This document shows positions 8,234-15,884 of a stretch of 33,854 nucleotides of DNA, piece by piece (position 1 is the first letter of the stretch; the number at the start of each line of letters is the position of its first letter). The notes under the pieces were generated by a model that searched no databases, was not told the DNA's origin, and was given only the letters and a program-made list of their open reading frames with translations. This DNA comes from an uncultured Oscillospiraceae bacterium. Its GTDB lineage: Bacteria; Bacillota; Clostridia; Oscillospirales; Oscillospiraceae. The stretch covers positions 1 through 33,854 of the forward strand of contig CALXDY010000043.1 in assembly GCA_944387225.1 (NCBI GenBank), given 5' to 3'. The position numbers and the translations under genes are program-made.

Positions 8234-8683
8234 ATGAAGCTGAAAATCAAAGCTCTGTCCCCCAAAATCGGGACGGAGATTCCTACCCCCTTCTACGCCA
8301 CCGCCGGCGCGGCCGCCATGGATCTTCACGCCTGCATCGACCAGGCGGTGGTCATCCCCGCCGGCGGACGCCGGGTGATCCCCACCGGCATCGCCATCGC
8401 TTTGCCTTCGGCGGACTATGTGGCCCTGGTGTTTGCCCGCAGCGGCCTGGGGATCAAGCACGGCATCGCCCCGGCCAACTGTGTGGGGGTCATTGATAGT
8501 GATTACAGAGGTGAAATCATGGTTGGCCTTCAAAACTCCGGGGAATCGGATTATACCGTCCAGCCTGGAGATCGGATCGCCCAGCTGATGCTCACGCCTG
8601 TGGTTCAGGCGGAGCTGGAGCTGGTGGACGAGCTGGACGACACTGCCCGGGGTGCCGGCGGCTTCGGTTCCACTGGAGCCTGA
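8234..8683 (+). CDS. dut: dUTP diphosphatase (dUTPase)
   Basis: A 149-residue trimeric-type dUTPase that converts dUTP to dUMP and pyrophosphate, keeping uracil out of DNA. All five motifs are visible: AAAMDLHA (motif 1), ARSGLGIKHG (2), GVIDSDYRGEI with the catalytic aspartate (3), QPGDRIAQL (4) and the flexible C-terminal RGAGGFGSTG (5). A ribosome binding site (CAGGAGAATCCT) precedes the ATG. The stop lies 14 bases before the maf start, suggesting co-transcription; both proteins clean up non-canonical nucleotides. Confidence 0.97.
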   Translation: MKLKIKALSPKIGTEIPTPFYATAGAAAMDLHACIDQAVVIPAGGRRVIPTGIAIALPSADYVALVFARSGLGIKHGIAPANCVGVIDSDYRGEIMVGLQNSGESDYTVQPGDRIAQLMLTPVVQAELELVDELDDTARGAGGFGSTGA

Positions 8684-8697
8684 TGGGAGGAAAGGGT

Positions 8698-9297
8698 ATG
8701 GAGATCATACTGGCCTCTCAATCTCCCCGGCGCAGGGAACTGCTGGCCCGCATGGGGCTGGAGGAGTTTCAGGTGCGTCCCGCCCGGGGAGAGGAAGTGA
8801 TGGACGAGACCCTGCACCCCTGGCAGCTGGTGGAGCGCCTGTCCCGGCAGAAGGCGGAGGAGGTAGCCGCCGACGCCGGGAAGAATGCCCTGGTAATTGC
8901 CGCCGACACGGTGGTGGCGGTGGATGGCCGGGTGCTGGGCAAGCCCGGGGATGAAGCCGGGGCGGCGGAGATGCTGGCCCTGCTGTCCGGCCGGGAACAC
9001 ACGGTGTATACCGGTGTGACGGTGTGCCTGGGTGGACGGCAGGTAACGGAGCATGAAGCCACCCAGGTGCGGTTCCGGCCGCTGACGGAGAAGGAAATCC
9101 GTCAATATATCGCCACCGGTGAGCCTATGGACAAGGCGGGAGCCTATGGCATCCAGGGCTACGGGGCCCTTCTGGTGGAGGGCATTGAAGGGGACTATTT
9201 CAATGTGGTGGGCCTGCCGGTGTGCCGGCTGGGCCGGATTCTGGCCGGGCTTGGCGTGGATGTGCTGGCCATGGCCGGGGAAAGGAAGGAAGCGTGA
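8698..9297 (+). CDS. maf: Maf family nucleotide pyrophosphatase
   Basis: A 199-residue Maf/YhdE-type protein that hydrolyses dTTP/UTP and modified nucleotides. It starts MEIILASQSPRRRELL, the family N terminus with the substrate-binding SxSPRR motif, and contains VIAADTVV, with the catalytic aspartate, then KPGDEAGA and MDKAGAYGIQG. The ATG at 8698 is chosen because GGGAGGAAAGGGT lies just upstream; an in-frame ATG 15 bases earlier would place this site inside the gene. It overlaps mreC by four bases. Maf next to mreBCD is a conserved neighbourhood in Bacillota; here mreB is absent between them. Confidence 0.95.
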   Translation: MEIILASQSPRRRELLARMGLEEFQVRPARGEEVMDETLHPWQLVERLSRQKAEEVAADAGKNALVIAADTVVAVDGRVLGKPGDEAGAAEMLALLSGREHTVYTGVTVCLGGRQVTEHEATQVRFRPLTEKEIRQYIATGEPMDKAGAYGIQGYGALLVEGIEGDYFNVVGLPVCRLGRILAGLGVDVLAMAGERKEA

Positions 9298-10136
9298 AGG
9301 ATTTTCTCCGACACAATGGAATCTGGGTGCTGGTGGCGGCGCTGGTGCTCAGCGTGGCCGTGGGTGTGTCCTCCGTAGCGCTTGGGGGGCAGAGCGGTCC
9401 TCTGTCCAACCTGGTGGGCACCATTACCGCCCCGGTGCGCTCCGGCGTGACCTGGGTGGCTGAGCGTCTGGACAGCGCCCGGGGCTTCCTGTTCCACTAC
9501 GGGGAGCTGGAGGAGCAGGTGTCCCAGCTGGAGCAGGAGGTTGCACGGCTGGAAGAACGGCTGCGCCAGAGTGAGGCTGCCCTGGTGGAAAATGATCAGC
9601 TGCGGGAGCTGCTGAATCTCCAGGCCAAGCGCCGGGACTTTGTGTTTGAATCCGCCCGCATCACCGGACGATCTACCGACAACTGGCGCTCCACTCTGAC
9701 CCTGAGCAAGGGCAGTGAGAGTGGCATCCAGGAGGGCAACTGCGTTATTACGGAGACCGGCGTGCTCGTGGGCGTGGTCAGCACGGTGGGGGATCACTTC
9801 GCCACGGTGACCACCATGATCGACGCCAGCATGGAGATGGGTGGACTGATTACCCGCACCAACACCGCCGGTGTGCTGGAAGGTGAGTTTTCCCTGATGA
9901 AGGAGGGCAAGCTCCGCCTGAGCTACCTGTCCGACGACGCCCAGCTGGTGGCGGGGGACGAGGTGGTAACCTCCGGCAAAGGGAACGTCTACCCCTCCGG
10001 CCTGGTGGTGGGCACCGTAGAAGCCGTGTTTGACGAGCCCTCCGGCATGACCCGCTACGGCGTGGTGGTTCCCTCCGCCGCTCTGGATCAGCTGGTGAAT
10101 GTGTTTGTCATCAAGGATTTTGATATTGTGGAATAG
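9294..10136 (+). CDS. mreC: Rod shape-determining protein MreC
   Basis: A 280-residue bitopic membrane protein of the elongasome. It has a short cytoplasmic N terminus, one transmembrane helix (about residues 10-30), a coiled coil (70-111, rich in EEQVSQLEQEVARLEERL) and the beta-domain containing VGVVSTVGDHFATVTT and the C-terminal GVVVPSAALDQLVNVFVI segment. It scaffolds PBP2 and MreD. The GTG start overlaps the maf stop (GTGA) and has AAAGGAAGGAAGC as ribosome binding site. mreD follows after 17 bases. Confidence 0.94.
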   Translation: MKDFLRHNGIWVLVAALVLSVAVGVSSVALGGQSGPLSNLVGTITAPVRSGVTWVAERLDSARGFLFHYGELEEQVSQLEQEVARLEERLRQSEAALVENDQLRELLNLQAKRRDFVFESARITGRSTDNWRSTLTLSKGSESGIQEGNCVITETGVLVGVVSTVGDHFATVTTMIDASMEMGGLITRTNTAGVLEGEFSLMKEGKLRLSYLSDDAQLVAGDEVVTSGKGNVYPSGLVVGTVEAVFDEPSGMTRYGVVVPSAALDQLVNVFVIKDFDIVE

Positions 10137-10153
10137 GCGGGAGAGAAGGTACC

Positions 10154-10666
10154 ATGACACCGCAGCGAAATTTTCTAAAATGGATCGGTTATGCCCTGGC
10201 GCTGGCGCTGGTGTGGCTGCTGGACTCCCAGATCCTGAACCGGTTTCCCCTGTGGGGGACCATCCCCATGCTGCTGCCCCTGGCAGTGGTGGCGGTGGGG
10301 GTGCTGGAAGGCGCGTACAGCGGCACCGGATTCGGCCTGGCCGTGGGGCTGTTGTGGGAGCTGGGCTACCCAGGCGGTTTCGGCGGGCTGATCTTCGGCA
10401 TGGCCCTGGCCGGTATGGTGGTGGGAGCCGTGTCTCAGTACGCCTTGAGCCAGTCCTTCCTCAGCTGTCAGCTGTGTTCGGCGGGAGTGCTGGCGGTGCT
10501 GGACGGGCTGCGGATCTTCCGGGCGATCTTTATTCAAACGGATCATTTGGATGTCTTGCTCCAGGTGGCGGCGGCGGAGGTGCTGCTGTCCCTGTGCTGG
10601 ACCCCGGTGGTCTATCTGCTGTTCCGTCGGGTGCACCGGAAGATGGGCGGCCATAAGCCCACTTGA
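10154..10666 (+). CDS. mreD: Rod shape-determining protein MreD
   Basis: A 170-residue integral membrane protein with five or so hydrophobic segments, beginning after NFLKWIGYALALALVWLLDS. Composition, length and place between mreC and the PBP2 gene identify MreD, whose sequence is poorly conserved. It is thought to work with MreC in activating the PBP2-RodA elongation synthase. The GTACC ATG start follows GGGAGAGAAGG. The gene ends 22 bases before the PBP2 start. Confidence 0.88.
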   Translation: MTPQRNFLKWIGYALALALVWLLDSQILNRFPLWGTIPMLLPLAVVAVGVLEGAYSGTGFGLAVGLLWELGYPGGFGGLIFGMALAGMVVGAVSQYALSQSFLSCQLCSAGVLAVLDGLRIFRAIFIQTDHLDVLLQVAAAEVLLSLCWTPVVYLLFRRVHRKMGGHKPT

Positions 10667-10688
10667 ACGACAGGGAAAGGAGTTCCCA

Positions 10689-12971
10689 GTGAATAACATG
10701 CAATTTACCCGCCGGATTCTGGTGGTGGTGGTAGTTCTGGCGCTGCTGATGACGGTGCTGTGTTCCAACCTGTATACGCTGCAGTATACCAACGGCGCTG
10801 AATACGCTGCCCAATCGGTGACACGTATCGCCGAGACCCAGACGGTGGCTGCCAGCCGGGGGCTGATCCTGGACCGCAACGGCACGGTGCTGGTGTCCAA
10901 CAAGTCCTCCTATCAGGTGTCCCTCAACACCTCCCAGATGGGGAAGGACAATGAGGAGCGGTGCGCCAATCTGCTGGCCCTGATCCAGATTTCCCGGGAG
11001 GAGGGGGTGGAATGGGCGGATACCCTGCCTATCTCCAAGGAGGCTCCCTTCACCTTCACCACCGAAAATCCCTATTACACCACCGGCACGGACGAGGAGG
11101 GAAACGAGACCAAAACCCTCACCCGCCTGGGCAGCCTGGCGGTGAAGATGAAGTGGATCGAGGATCCCACCCAGGAGCCGGAGGAGACGGAAACGGCAGA
11201 GCCGGAGGAGCCCAGCCTGTGGGAAAAGTTCCTGATTGCTGTGGGCCTGCGGGAGGAGCCCCAAGAGGAGGAACCGGAGGAGCCTTATCGTCTGCCTACA
11301 GCGGAGGAGCTGCTGGGGATGATGTGCCGGGATTTCGGAGTCAAGGGCCAGGGAGCTGTGGATGAGAAGGCGGCGAAGGCGGCGGGGGAGGAAGTCCCCG
11401 TTCTGAATATCGGCGACATGAGCTCCACCGATGCCCGGGCGGTGGCCGGCGTGCTGTTTGAGCTGTATTACCGCTCCCGGGTGAGCAACTGGCCCCTGTA
11501 TGTCTACGCCCAGGATGTGAGCACCGACTTCATCACCCGTGTGAAGGAGGAGGGCATCCAGGGGGTGGAGATTGAAACGGTAAGTGTCCGGCAGTATAAT
11601 ACCACCTATGCAGCCCATCTGCTGGGCCGGGTGGCAAGCATGGATGCCAGCGAGGCGGAGTACTACCTGGGACTGGACGCGGGCTATACCCTCAACGACA
11701 AGGTGGGCAAGGAGGGCGTGGAGAGCGCCTTTGAAAGCTACCTGCGGGGCGTGCCCGGCGTGCGGACAGTGGAACGGAATGAGGAGGGGAAGATTGTCTC
11801 CTCTACCTGGCTGACCGACCCGGAGACGGGGGAAACCCAGGAGCCGGAGCCGGGAGGCAACGTGTTCCTTACCATTGATATTGAATTGCAGAAGATGGTG
11901 GAGGATACCCTGGCCGGGGGCCTGGGCAATCTGAAAAGTGACGAGGTGGAGGGCGCCGCCTGCGTGGTGCTGGATGTGGATTCCGGCGACATTCTGGCCG
12001 CCGCGTCCTACCCTACCTTCTCTCTGGAGACCTACGCCGAGGATTTTGCTGAGAACAGTACCGATCCTCTGGAGCCCCTGTATAACCGGGCGTTTATGGA
12101 GATCTATCCTCCCGGCTCCACCTTCAAGATGATTACATCCATCGCCGGTCTGGAGGAGGGAATCATTACCCCCACTTCTGAGATCAATACCTTGGGTATC
12201 TACACCTACTGGCCCGACTGGCCCGCCATGTGCTGGTACTACCGCCAGTACGGAGGCCATCACGGATATATCAATGTCACCGAGGCCATTGAGGTGTCCT
12301 GCAACTATTTCTTCTTTGATGTGGGACGCCGCCTGGGCATTGAGGTGCTGGACGAATACGCCTCCCGCTTCGGCCTGGGCCAAAAGACCGGCGTGGAGCT
12401 GCCGGAATCCACCGGACATATTGCCGGGCCGGAATATTCCAAATCCATCGGCATGACCTGGTATGAGGGCAACATCCTCTCCGCCGCCATTGGACAGGAG
12501 AATACCATGGTTACCCCCATCCAGCTGGCCAATTATGTGGCCACCTTGGTCAACGGCGGCACCCGGTACTCCACCCATCTGCTCAAGTCGGTGAAGTCCA
12601 GTGATTTCTCCCAGGTGGAGTATGTCTATGAGCCCCAGGTGCTCAGCACCATCGACATCAAGGAAGAAAACCTGACCGCGGTGAAGGAAGGCATGAAGCG
12701 GGTGGTGGATACCAGCTCCGCCTTCCGGAACCTGCCGGTGGAGGCCGGCGGCAAGACGGGCTCTGCCCAGATCAGCGCCGCCACCCAGTCCAACGCCGTA
12801 TTCGTGGCCTTTGCCCCCTACGATGATCCCCAGATCGCCATCGCCATGGTGGTGGAGCACGGCGGCAGCGGCGGCACCCTGACCACCATGGTGTCCCAGA
12901 TTCTTACCTACTACTTTACCCCGGAGGAGAATCAGGGCCAGCTGCCCCTGGAGAATGTGCTCATTCCCTGA
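10689..12971 (+). CDS. mrdA: Penicillin-binding protein 2 (class B transpeptidase)
   Basis: A 760-residue class B PBP that cross-links peptidoglycan during elongation. After a short cytoplasmic tail and one transmembrane helix (about residues 10-32) comes the pedestal/dimerisation domain starting with ITRIAETQTVAASRGLILDRNG-like sequence, seen here as TVAASRGLILDRNG, and then the transpeptidase domain with Ser477-xx-Lys480 (STFK), Ser537-x-Asn539 (SCN) and Lys689-Thr-Gly (KTG). All catalytic motifs are intact. Odd feature: an acidic, proline-rich insert at about residues 159-199 with EEPEEP-type repeats inside the pedestal. The GTG start follows AAAGGAGTTCCCA; an open frame further upstream overlaps mreD and is not used. 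Length is above the usual 620-720 residues, explained by the insert. Confidence 0.93.
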   Translation: MNNMQFTRRILVVVVVLALLMTVLCSNLYTLQYTNGAEYAAQSVTRIAETQTVAASRGLILDRNGTVLVSNKSSYQVSLNTSQMGKDNEERCANLLALIQISREEGVEWADTLPISKEAPFTFTTENPYYTTGTDEEGNETKTLTRLGSLAVKMKWIEDPTQEPEETETAEPEEPSLWEKFLIAVGLREEPQEEEPEEPYRLPTAEELLGMMCRDFGVKGQGAVDEKAAKAAGEEVPVLNIGDMSSTDARAVAGVLFELYYRSRVSNWPLYVYAQDVSTDFITRVKEEGIQGVEIETVSVRQYNTTYAAHLLGRVASMDASEAEYYLGLDAGYTLNDKVGKEGVESAFESYLRGVPGVRTVERNEEGKIVSSTWLTDPETGETQEPEPGGNVFLTIDIELQKMVEDTLAGGLGNLKSDEVEGAACVVLDVDSGDILAAASYPTFSLETYAEDFAENSTDPLEPLYNRAFMEIYPPGSTFKMITSIAGLEEGIITPTSEINTLGIYTYWPDWPAMCWYYRQYGGHHGYINVTEAIEVSCNYFFFDVGRRLGIEVLDEYASRFGLGQKTGVELPESTGHIAGPEYSKSIGMTWYEGNILSAAIGQENTMVTPIQLANYVATLVNGGTRYSTHLLKSVKSSDFSQVEYVYEPQVLSTIDIKEENLTAVKEGMKRVVDTSSAFRNLPVEAGGKTGSAQISAATQSNAVFVAFAPYDDPQIAIAMVVEHGGSGGTLTTMVSQILTYYFTPEENQGQLPLENVLIP

Positions 12972-13052
12972 GTGTGTGAATTTGGTTTTACCTGCATCGC
13001 AGTTGAAACGCAGCCCCGCCTACAGACGGGGACGAAGAAAGGAGACAGACCA

Positions 13053-13874
13053 ATGTCTGAATGTACCCATAATTGTTCGACCTGCAGCTCTTCTGACTGC
13101 AGCTCCCGGGATATGCGGGCTCCGGCCAATGCCAAGTCCAGCATCAAGCGGGTGATTGCTGTGGTCAGCGGAAAGGGCGGCGTGGGCAAAAGCACCGTGA
13201 CCGCCTCTCTGGCTGTGGCTATGGCCCGCCGGGGCCATAAGGTGGCCATCCTGGACGCCGACATCACCGGCCCCTCCATGCCCACCGCCTTCGGTATCCA
13301 TCAGCGTGCCATGGCCACCGACGACGGCCTGCAGCCCGCCGTCACCAACGGCGGCATCAAGATCATGTCCCTGACTCTGCTTACCGCCCATGAGACCGAC
13401 CCGGTGATCTGGCGCGGCCCTGTGATTGCCGGCGTGGTCACCCAGTTCTGGACGGATGTGGAGTGGGGCGACGTGGATTACATGTTCGTGGACATGCCTC
13501 CCGGAACCGGAGACGTGCCCCTGACGGTGTTCCAGTCCCTGCCTGTGGACGGTATCCTGGTGGTGACCTCTCCCCAGGATCTGGTGTCCATGATTGTGAC
13601 CAAGGCGGTGCACATGGCTCAGATGATGTCTGTGCCGGTGCTGGGCCTGGTGGAGAACTACAGCTACTTCCAGTGCCCCGACTGCGGCAAGCGTCACGCT
13701 ATCTTCGGGGAGAGCAACCTGGAGCAGGAGGCCATGAAGCTGGGCCTGCCCCTGCTGGCTCAGCTGCCCATCGATCCCAGCCTGGCCGCCGCTTTCGACG
13801 CCGGCAAGCTGGAAGAGGTTCCCACCAATTATCTGGAGTCTGTGGCTGCCCAGCTGGATGCTCCGCTTTCTTGA
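13053..13874 (+). CDS. Mrp/NBP35 family Fe-S cluster carrier ATPase (ApbC-like)
   Basis: A 273-residue P-loop NTPase of the Mrp/NBP35 group, which carries and transfers iron-sulfur clusters. The deviant Walker A GKGGVGKST spans residues 40-48; the Mrp-typical DITGPSMP and DVDYMFVDMPPGTGD follow, and the C-terminal CPDC (Cys208, Cys211) is the cluster-bridging motif of the dimer. The N terminus adds four further cysteines (4, 8, 11 and 16) as CTHNCSTC...C, resembling the extra N-terminal cluster of NBP35. The start ATG has AAAGGAGACAGACCA upstream. It occupies the place downstream of mre/mrd where minCDE is often found, but the sequence is Mrp, not MinD. Confidence 0.93.
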   Translation: MSECTHNCSTCSSSDCSSRDMRAPANAKSSIKRVIAVVSGKGGVGKSTVTASLAVAMARRGHKVAILDADITGPSMPTAFGIHQRAMATDDGLQPAVTNGGIKIMSLTLLTAHETDPVIWRGPVIAGVVTQFWTDVEWGDVDYMFVDMPPGTGDVPLTVFQSLPVDGILVVTSPQDLVSMIVTKAVHMAQMMSVPVLGLVENYSYFQCPDCGKRHAIFGESNLEQEAMKLGLPLLAQLPIDPSLAAAFDAGKLEEVPTNYLESVAAQLDAPLS

Positions 13875-13966
13875 ACGCCCTACTTTCTGGAAAGAAGGAA
13901 GGCAAAGAACATTCGCGGAAAGCGGATGCTTTCCTACGCCTACGCCTTCCGTTTGAAACCGTTTAG

Positions 13967-14011
13967 AAAAACGTCCCATGCAGGAAACCATTCCTGCATG
14001 GGACGTTTTTT
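13967..14011. terminator. Bidirectional terminator between the mrp and nuclease genes
   Basis: AAAAACGTCCCATGCAGGAA and its complement TTCCTGCATGGGACGTTTTT form a near-perfect 20-bp stem around a 4-base loop, with A-run on one side and T-run on the other. It serves the convergent operons on both sides. Confidence 0.93.
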
Positions 14012-14034
14012 CAATCTGATATTTGGGCTTCTTT

Positions 14035-14967
14035 TCAGGAGGAGAGGCATGTGCCGCAGGGGGAGTAGCCCTGATCCAGAAGGGACTGGTAGGTGCCGGT
14101 GTAATCCTGGCGGTTTTTGGGGCTCATGGAAGCCACGCTGGAGCAGTCGGGCAGATGGAATTTTCCGGAGCTGGTGTTGATGACAAAGTCCTGAACCAGG
14201 CCGGTGTCCACGTTGGCGTCGGGCTGCTCCTCCTCCGGCTGGGAGGCGTCCGGCTGCTGGGAGGAGCTGCTGCCCTGGTCGCTGTCGGCCAGCCAGCTGT
14301 CTCCCGTGGCGTAGTCAATGGTTACCCCGGGTTGGTTGTTGTAGCAATAGACGTGGAACTGCACGCCCTCTCCCTGGTCCTCTACGGACATGGCTTCCAG
14401 CTCCACCCCGCTGGCCACCAGGTTTGTCCCCTCAAAAATGGGGGTGACCCGGTATAGCACGTGGTTGCCGGTATCCTTGATGTAGTCTGCCACCATATTT
14501 TCAAAGGGGAGCATTCCCTCTACATTGAGATACCGGGTGCCGGTGATGAGATTTTCTTCATTGGCGTTCTCTCCGGTGAGCTGGAAGCCGATGAGATGGC
14601 AGCGGTTGTACAGGTAGCCTCCGTCCACAATGTCGTAGGTGGCGGTCTGCCAGCCGGAGGGCTTGACCTGGCTGATGGAGCCCCGCTCCTCTGTGGGCAT
14701 CAGCTCCGGCCCCACATTGGCGTAGGCCTGGGTGCAGCGGCCCAGGGTGTCCAGGGGACTGTAGCGTTCAAAGACCTCCTGCTCCAGATCCTCCTGGGTA
14801 AAGGCAGGTTGGTTGTCGGTGAGGATGACATAGGGTTCGTCGGAAAAGACGGGGATCTGGTCCAGGTCAAAGCTGGGCTGATCCTGGACGGGAACGCCAC
14901 CGCATGCGGACAGGAGCAGGCACAGCAGCAGCCACAGGGCGGCGCAGCGCCGGGTCAGGGTTTTCAT
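14035..14967 (-). CDS. Secreted DNA/RNA non-specific endonuclease lipoprotein
   Basis: A 310-residue predicted lipoprotein: a basic start, a hydrophobic stretch and the lipobox LLSAC with Cys22. The mature part holds an Endonuclease_NS_2-like domain (about 60-215) with YNRCHLIGFQLTG, where His124 is in the place of the catalytic histidine of the (D/N)R-x-H motif of EndA-like nucleases, and the likely metal-binding asparagine in the NEENLITGTRYLN stretch. A low-complexity acidic/serine linker (228-255) leads to a small C-terminal module with FVINTSSGKFHLPDC and YSPCGTC (Cys275, Cys304, Cys307) common behind extracellular nucleases. It probably degrades nucleic acid outside the membrane. It overlaps the upstream 135-codon gene as ATGA. 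Confidence 0.88.
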   Translation of the reverse strand: MKTLTRRCAALWLLLCLLLSACGGVPVQDQPSFDLDQIPVFSDEPYVILTDNQPAFTQEDLEQEVFERYSPLDTLGRCTQAYANVGPELMPTEERGSISQVKPSGWQTATYDIVDGGYLYNRCHLIGFQLTGENANEENLITGTRYLNVEGMLPFENMVADYIKDTGNHVLYRVTPIFEGTNLVASGVELEAMSVEDQGEGVQFHVYCYNNQPGVTIDYATGDSWLADSDQGSSSSQQPDASQPEEEQPDANVDTGLVQDFVINTSSGKFHLPDCSSVASMSPKNRQDYTGTYQSLLDQGYSPCGTCLSS

Positions 14968-15371
14968 TTCAGGTACACCTCTTTGGTTATGGACTTGTGC
15001 GCCAGACCGGGGAAATCCGTCCGACTGTGGAGCCGCCATCCCTCCGGCGGTAGGGGGATCCGGGTCTGGGCGGGGTACAGCCGGTTCCAGCGGTAGACCA
15101 CCAACCGCTCCGCCTGGGCCAGGTAGGGCCCGGGATCGGAACGTTCCAGAAAATAGACAGACTCCGGGGGTGGAGGCAGGGGCAACGGCTGGGCCGTCTG
15201 GATGGTGGACCGGTCCGCCGGGGAAAACTGGGCCAGGGAGTAGGGCTCCATCCATAGCTCCTTTCCCTGGGCCTCCCGGAGCAGATCGGCCCGCACCGCC
15301 CCGTCTCCGCTCTGTCTCCGGCCGGCAAAGGTCAGACCGCCCCGGTTATCGGCGCAGAATATCAACGTCAT
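14964..15371 (-). CDS. Conserved-looking protein of unknown function (135 aa)
   Basis: I do not recognise a characterised function. The protein starts MTLIFCADNRGGLTFAGRRQ and contains the conserved-looking points GRRQS near the N terminus, LWMEPYSLAQF, VYFLE and VYRWNRLYPAQ, then ends KEVYLK. It has no signal peptide and no membrane segment, and looks like a compact cytosolic alpha/beta protein. Similar short proteins in Lachnospiraceae and Oscillospiraceae are, as far as I recall, often carried under a ribonuclease-type label without experimental support. The ATG follows AGGAGGTAACCC. Its stop overlaps the nuclease lipoprotein start (ATGA), so the two are made together. The upstream VOC gene lies 69 bases away, across a hairpin. 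Confidence 0.75.
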   Translation of the reverse strand: MTLIFCADNRGGLTFAGRRQSGDGAVRADLLREAQGKELWMEPYSLAQFSPADRSTIQTAQPLPLPPPPESVYFLERSDPGPYLAQAERLVVYRWNRLYPAQTRIPLPPEGWRLHSRTDFPGLAHKSITKEVYLK

Positions 15372-15401
15372 GGGTTACCTCCTGATGGGGCAAAAGGAAA
15401 T

Positions 15402-15433
15402 GGCCCCCGGACTCCCAGGACGGGGCCGGGGGC
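15402..15433 (-). terminator. Hairpin between the VOC gene and the 135-aa gene
   Basis: GCCCCCGG and CCGGGGGC form an 8-bp GC stem; on the minus strand it is followed by CATTTCCTTTT, a poor T-run. It may reduce readthrough from the VOC gene or act as an mRNA processing border; I rate full termination as uncertain. Confidence 0.4.
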
Positions 15434-15440
15434 AAGCGAA

Positions 15441-15809
15441 TCAGTCCCGGACAGGGACAATTTCAATCCAATAGCCGTCGGGATCGCTGATAAAATAGAT
15501 GCCCATGGCAGGAATTTCGTAGCAGATGCAGCCCATCTCCTTGTGCTTGGCGTACAGGGCGTCAAACTCATCGGTGAGGAAGGCCAGGTGGAACTCACAC
15601 TCACCCAGGTTGTAGGGCTCCTTCCGGTCCCGCAGCCAGGTCAGCTCCAGGGAAAACTCGGTCAGGCCGTCGCCCAGAAAGACCAGCTTGAAGCTGCCGT
15701 CCTGGGCCGTTTTCTCCCGCACGGGCTTGAGCCCCAGGGCGGCGTCATAAAAGGCCACGCTGCGCTCCAGATCCAGGACGTTGAAGTTGTAGTGGTTGAA
15801 TTTGATCAT
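15441..15809 (-). CDS. VOC superfamily protein (glyoxalase I-like)
   Basis: A 122-residue single-domain vicinal-oxygen-chelate protein. It opens IKFNHYNFNVLDLERSVAFY, giving the first metal-ligand histidine (His5) and the usual paired beta-alpha-beta pattern, and ends FISDPDGYWIEIVPVRD with Glu117 in the place of the last metal ligand. ECEFHLAFLTDEFDALY provides the start of the second repeat (EFHLAF). This is the usual pattern of lactoylglutathione lyase-like proteins, which detoxify methylglyoxal, but anaerobes often lack glutathione and the substrate here is unknown. The ATG at 15809 follows GGAAAGGAGACAATCCC; a longer upstream frame crosses the promoter. Confidence 0.87.
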   Translation of the reverse strand: MIKFNHYNFNVLDLERSVAFYDAALGLKPVREKTAQDGSFKLVFLGDGLTEFSLELTWLRDRKEPYNLGECEFHLAFLTDEFDALYAKHKEMGCICYEIPAMGIYFISDPDGYWIEIVPVRD

Positions 15810-15855
15810 GGGATTGTCTCCTTTCCGGGGGGGCACGGCCCCCATGGCAGACTCT

Positions 15856-15884
15856 ATTTTACCGGGACAAAGGGGAAAATGCAA
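15856..15884 (-). promoter_or_regulatory. Promoter for the VOC gene operon
   Basis: Minus-strand TTGCAT (15884-15879) and TAAAAT (15861-15856) with 17-base spacing, directly next to the stop of the CLC gene and about 47 bases before the VOC start codon. Confidence 0.65.

Noticed and set aside
13005..13040. Short CCCCG...CGGGG hairpin upstream of the Mrp gene as riboswitch
   Set aside because: Only a five-base stem without further conserved structure; insufficient for a riboswitch call.
13053..13874. MinD identity, because of the place after mreCD and PBP2
   Set aside because: DITGPSMP, the CPDC pair and the lack of a C-terminal membrane-targeting helix fit Mrp/NBP35, not MinD.
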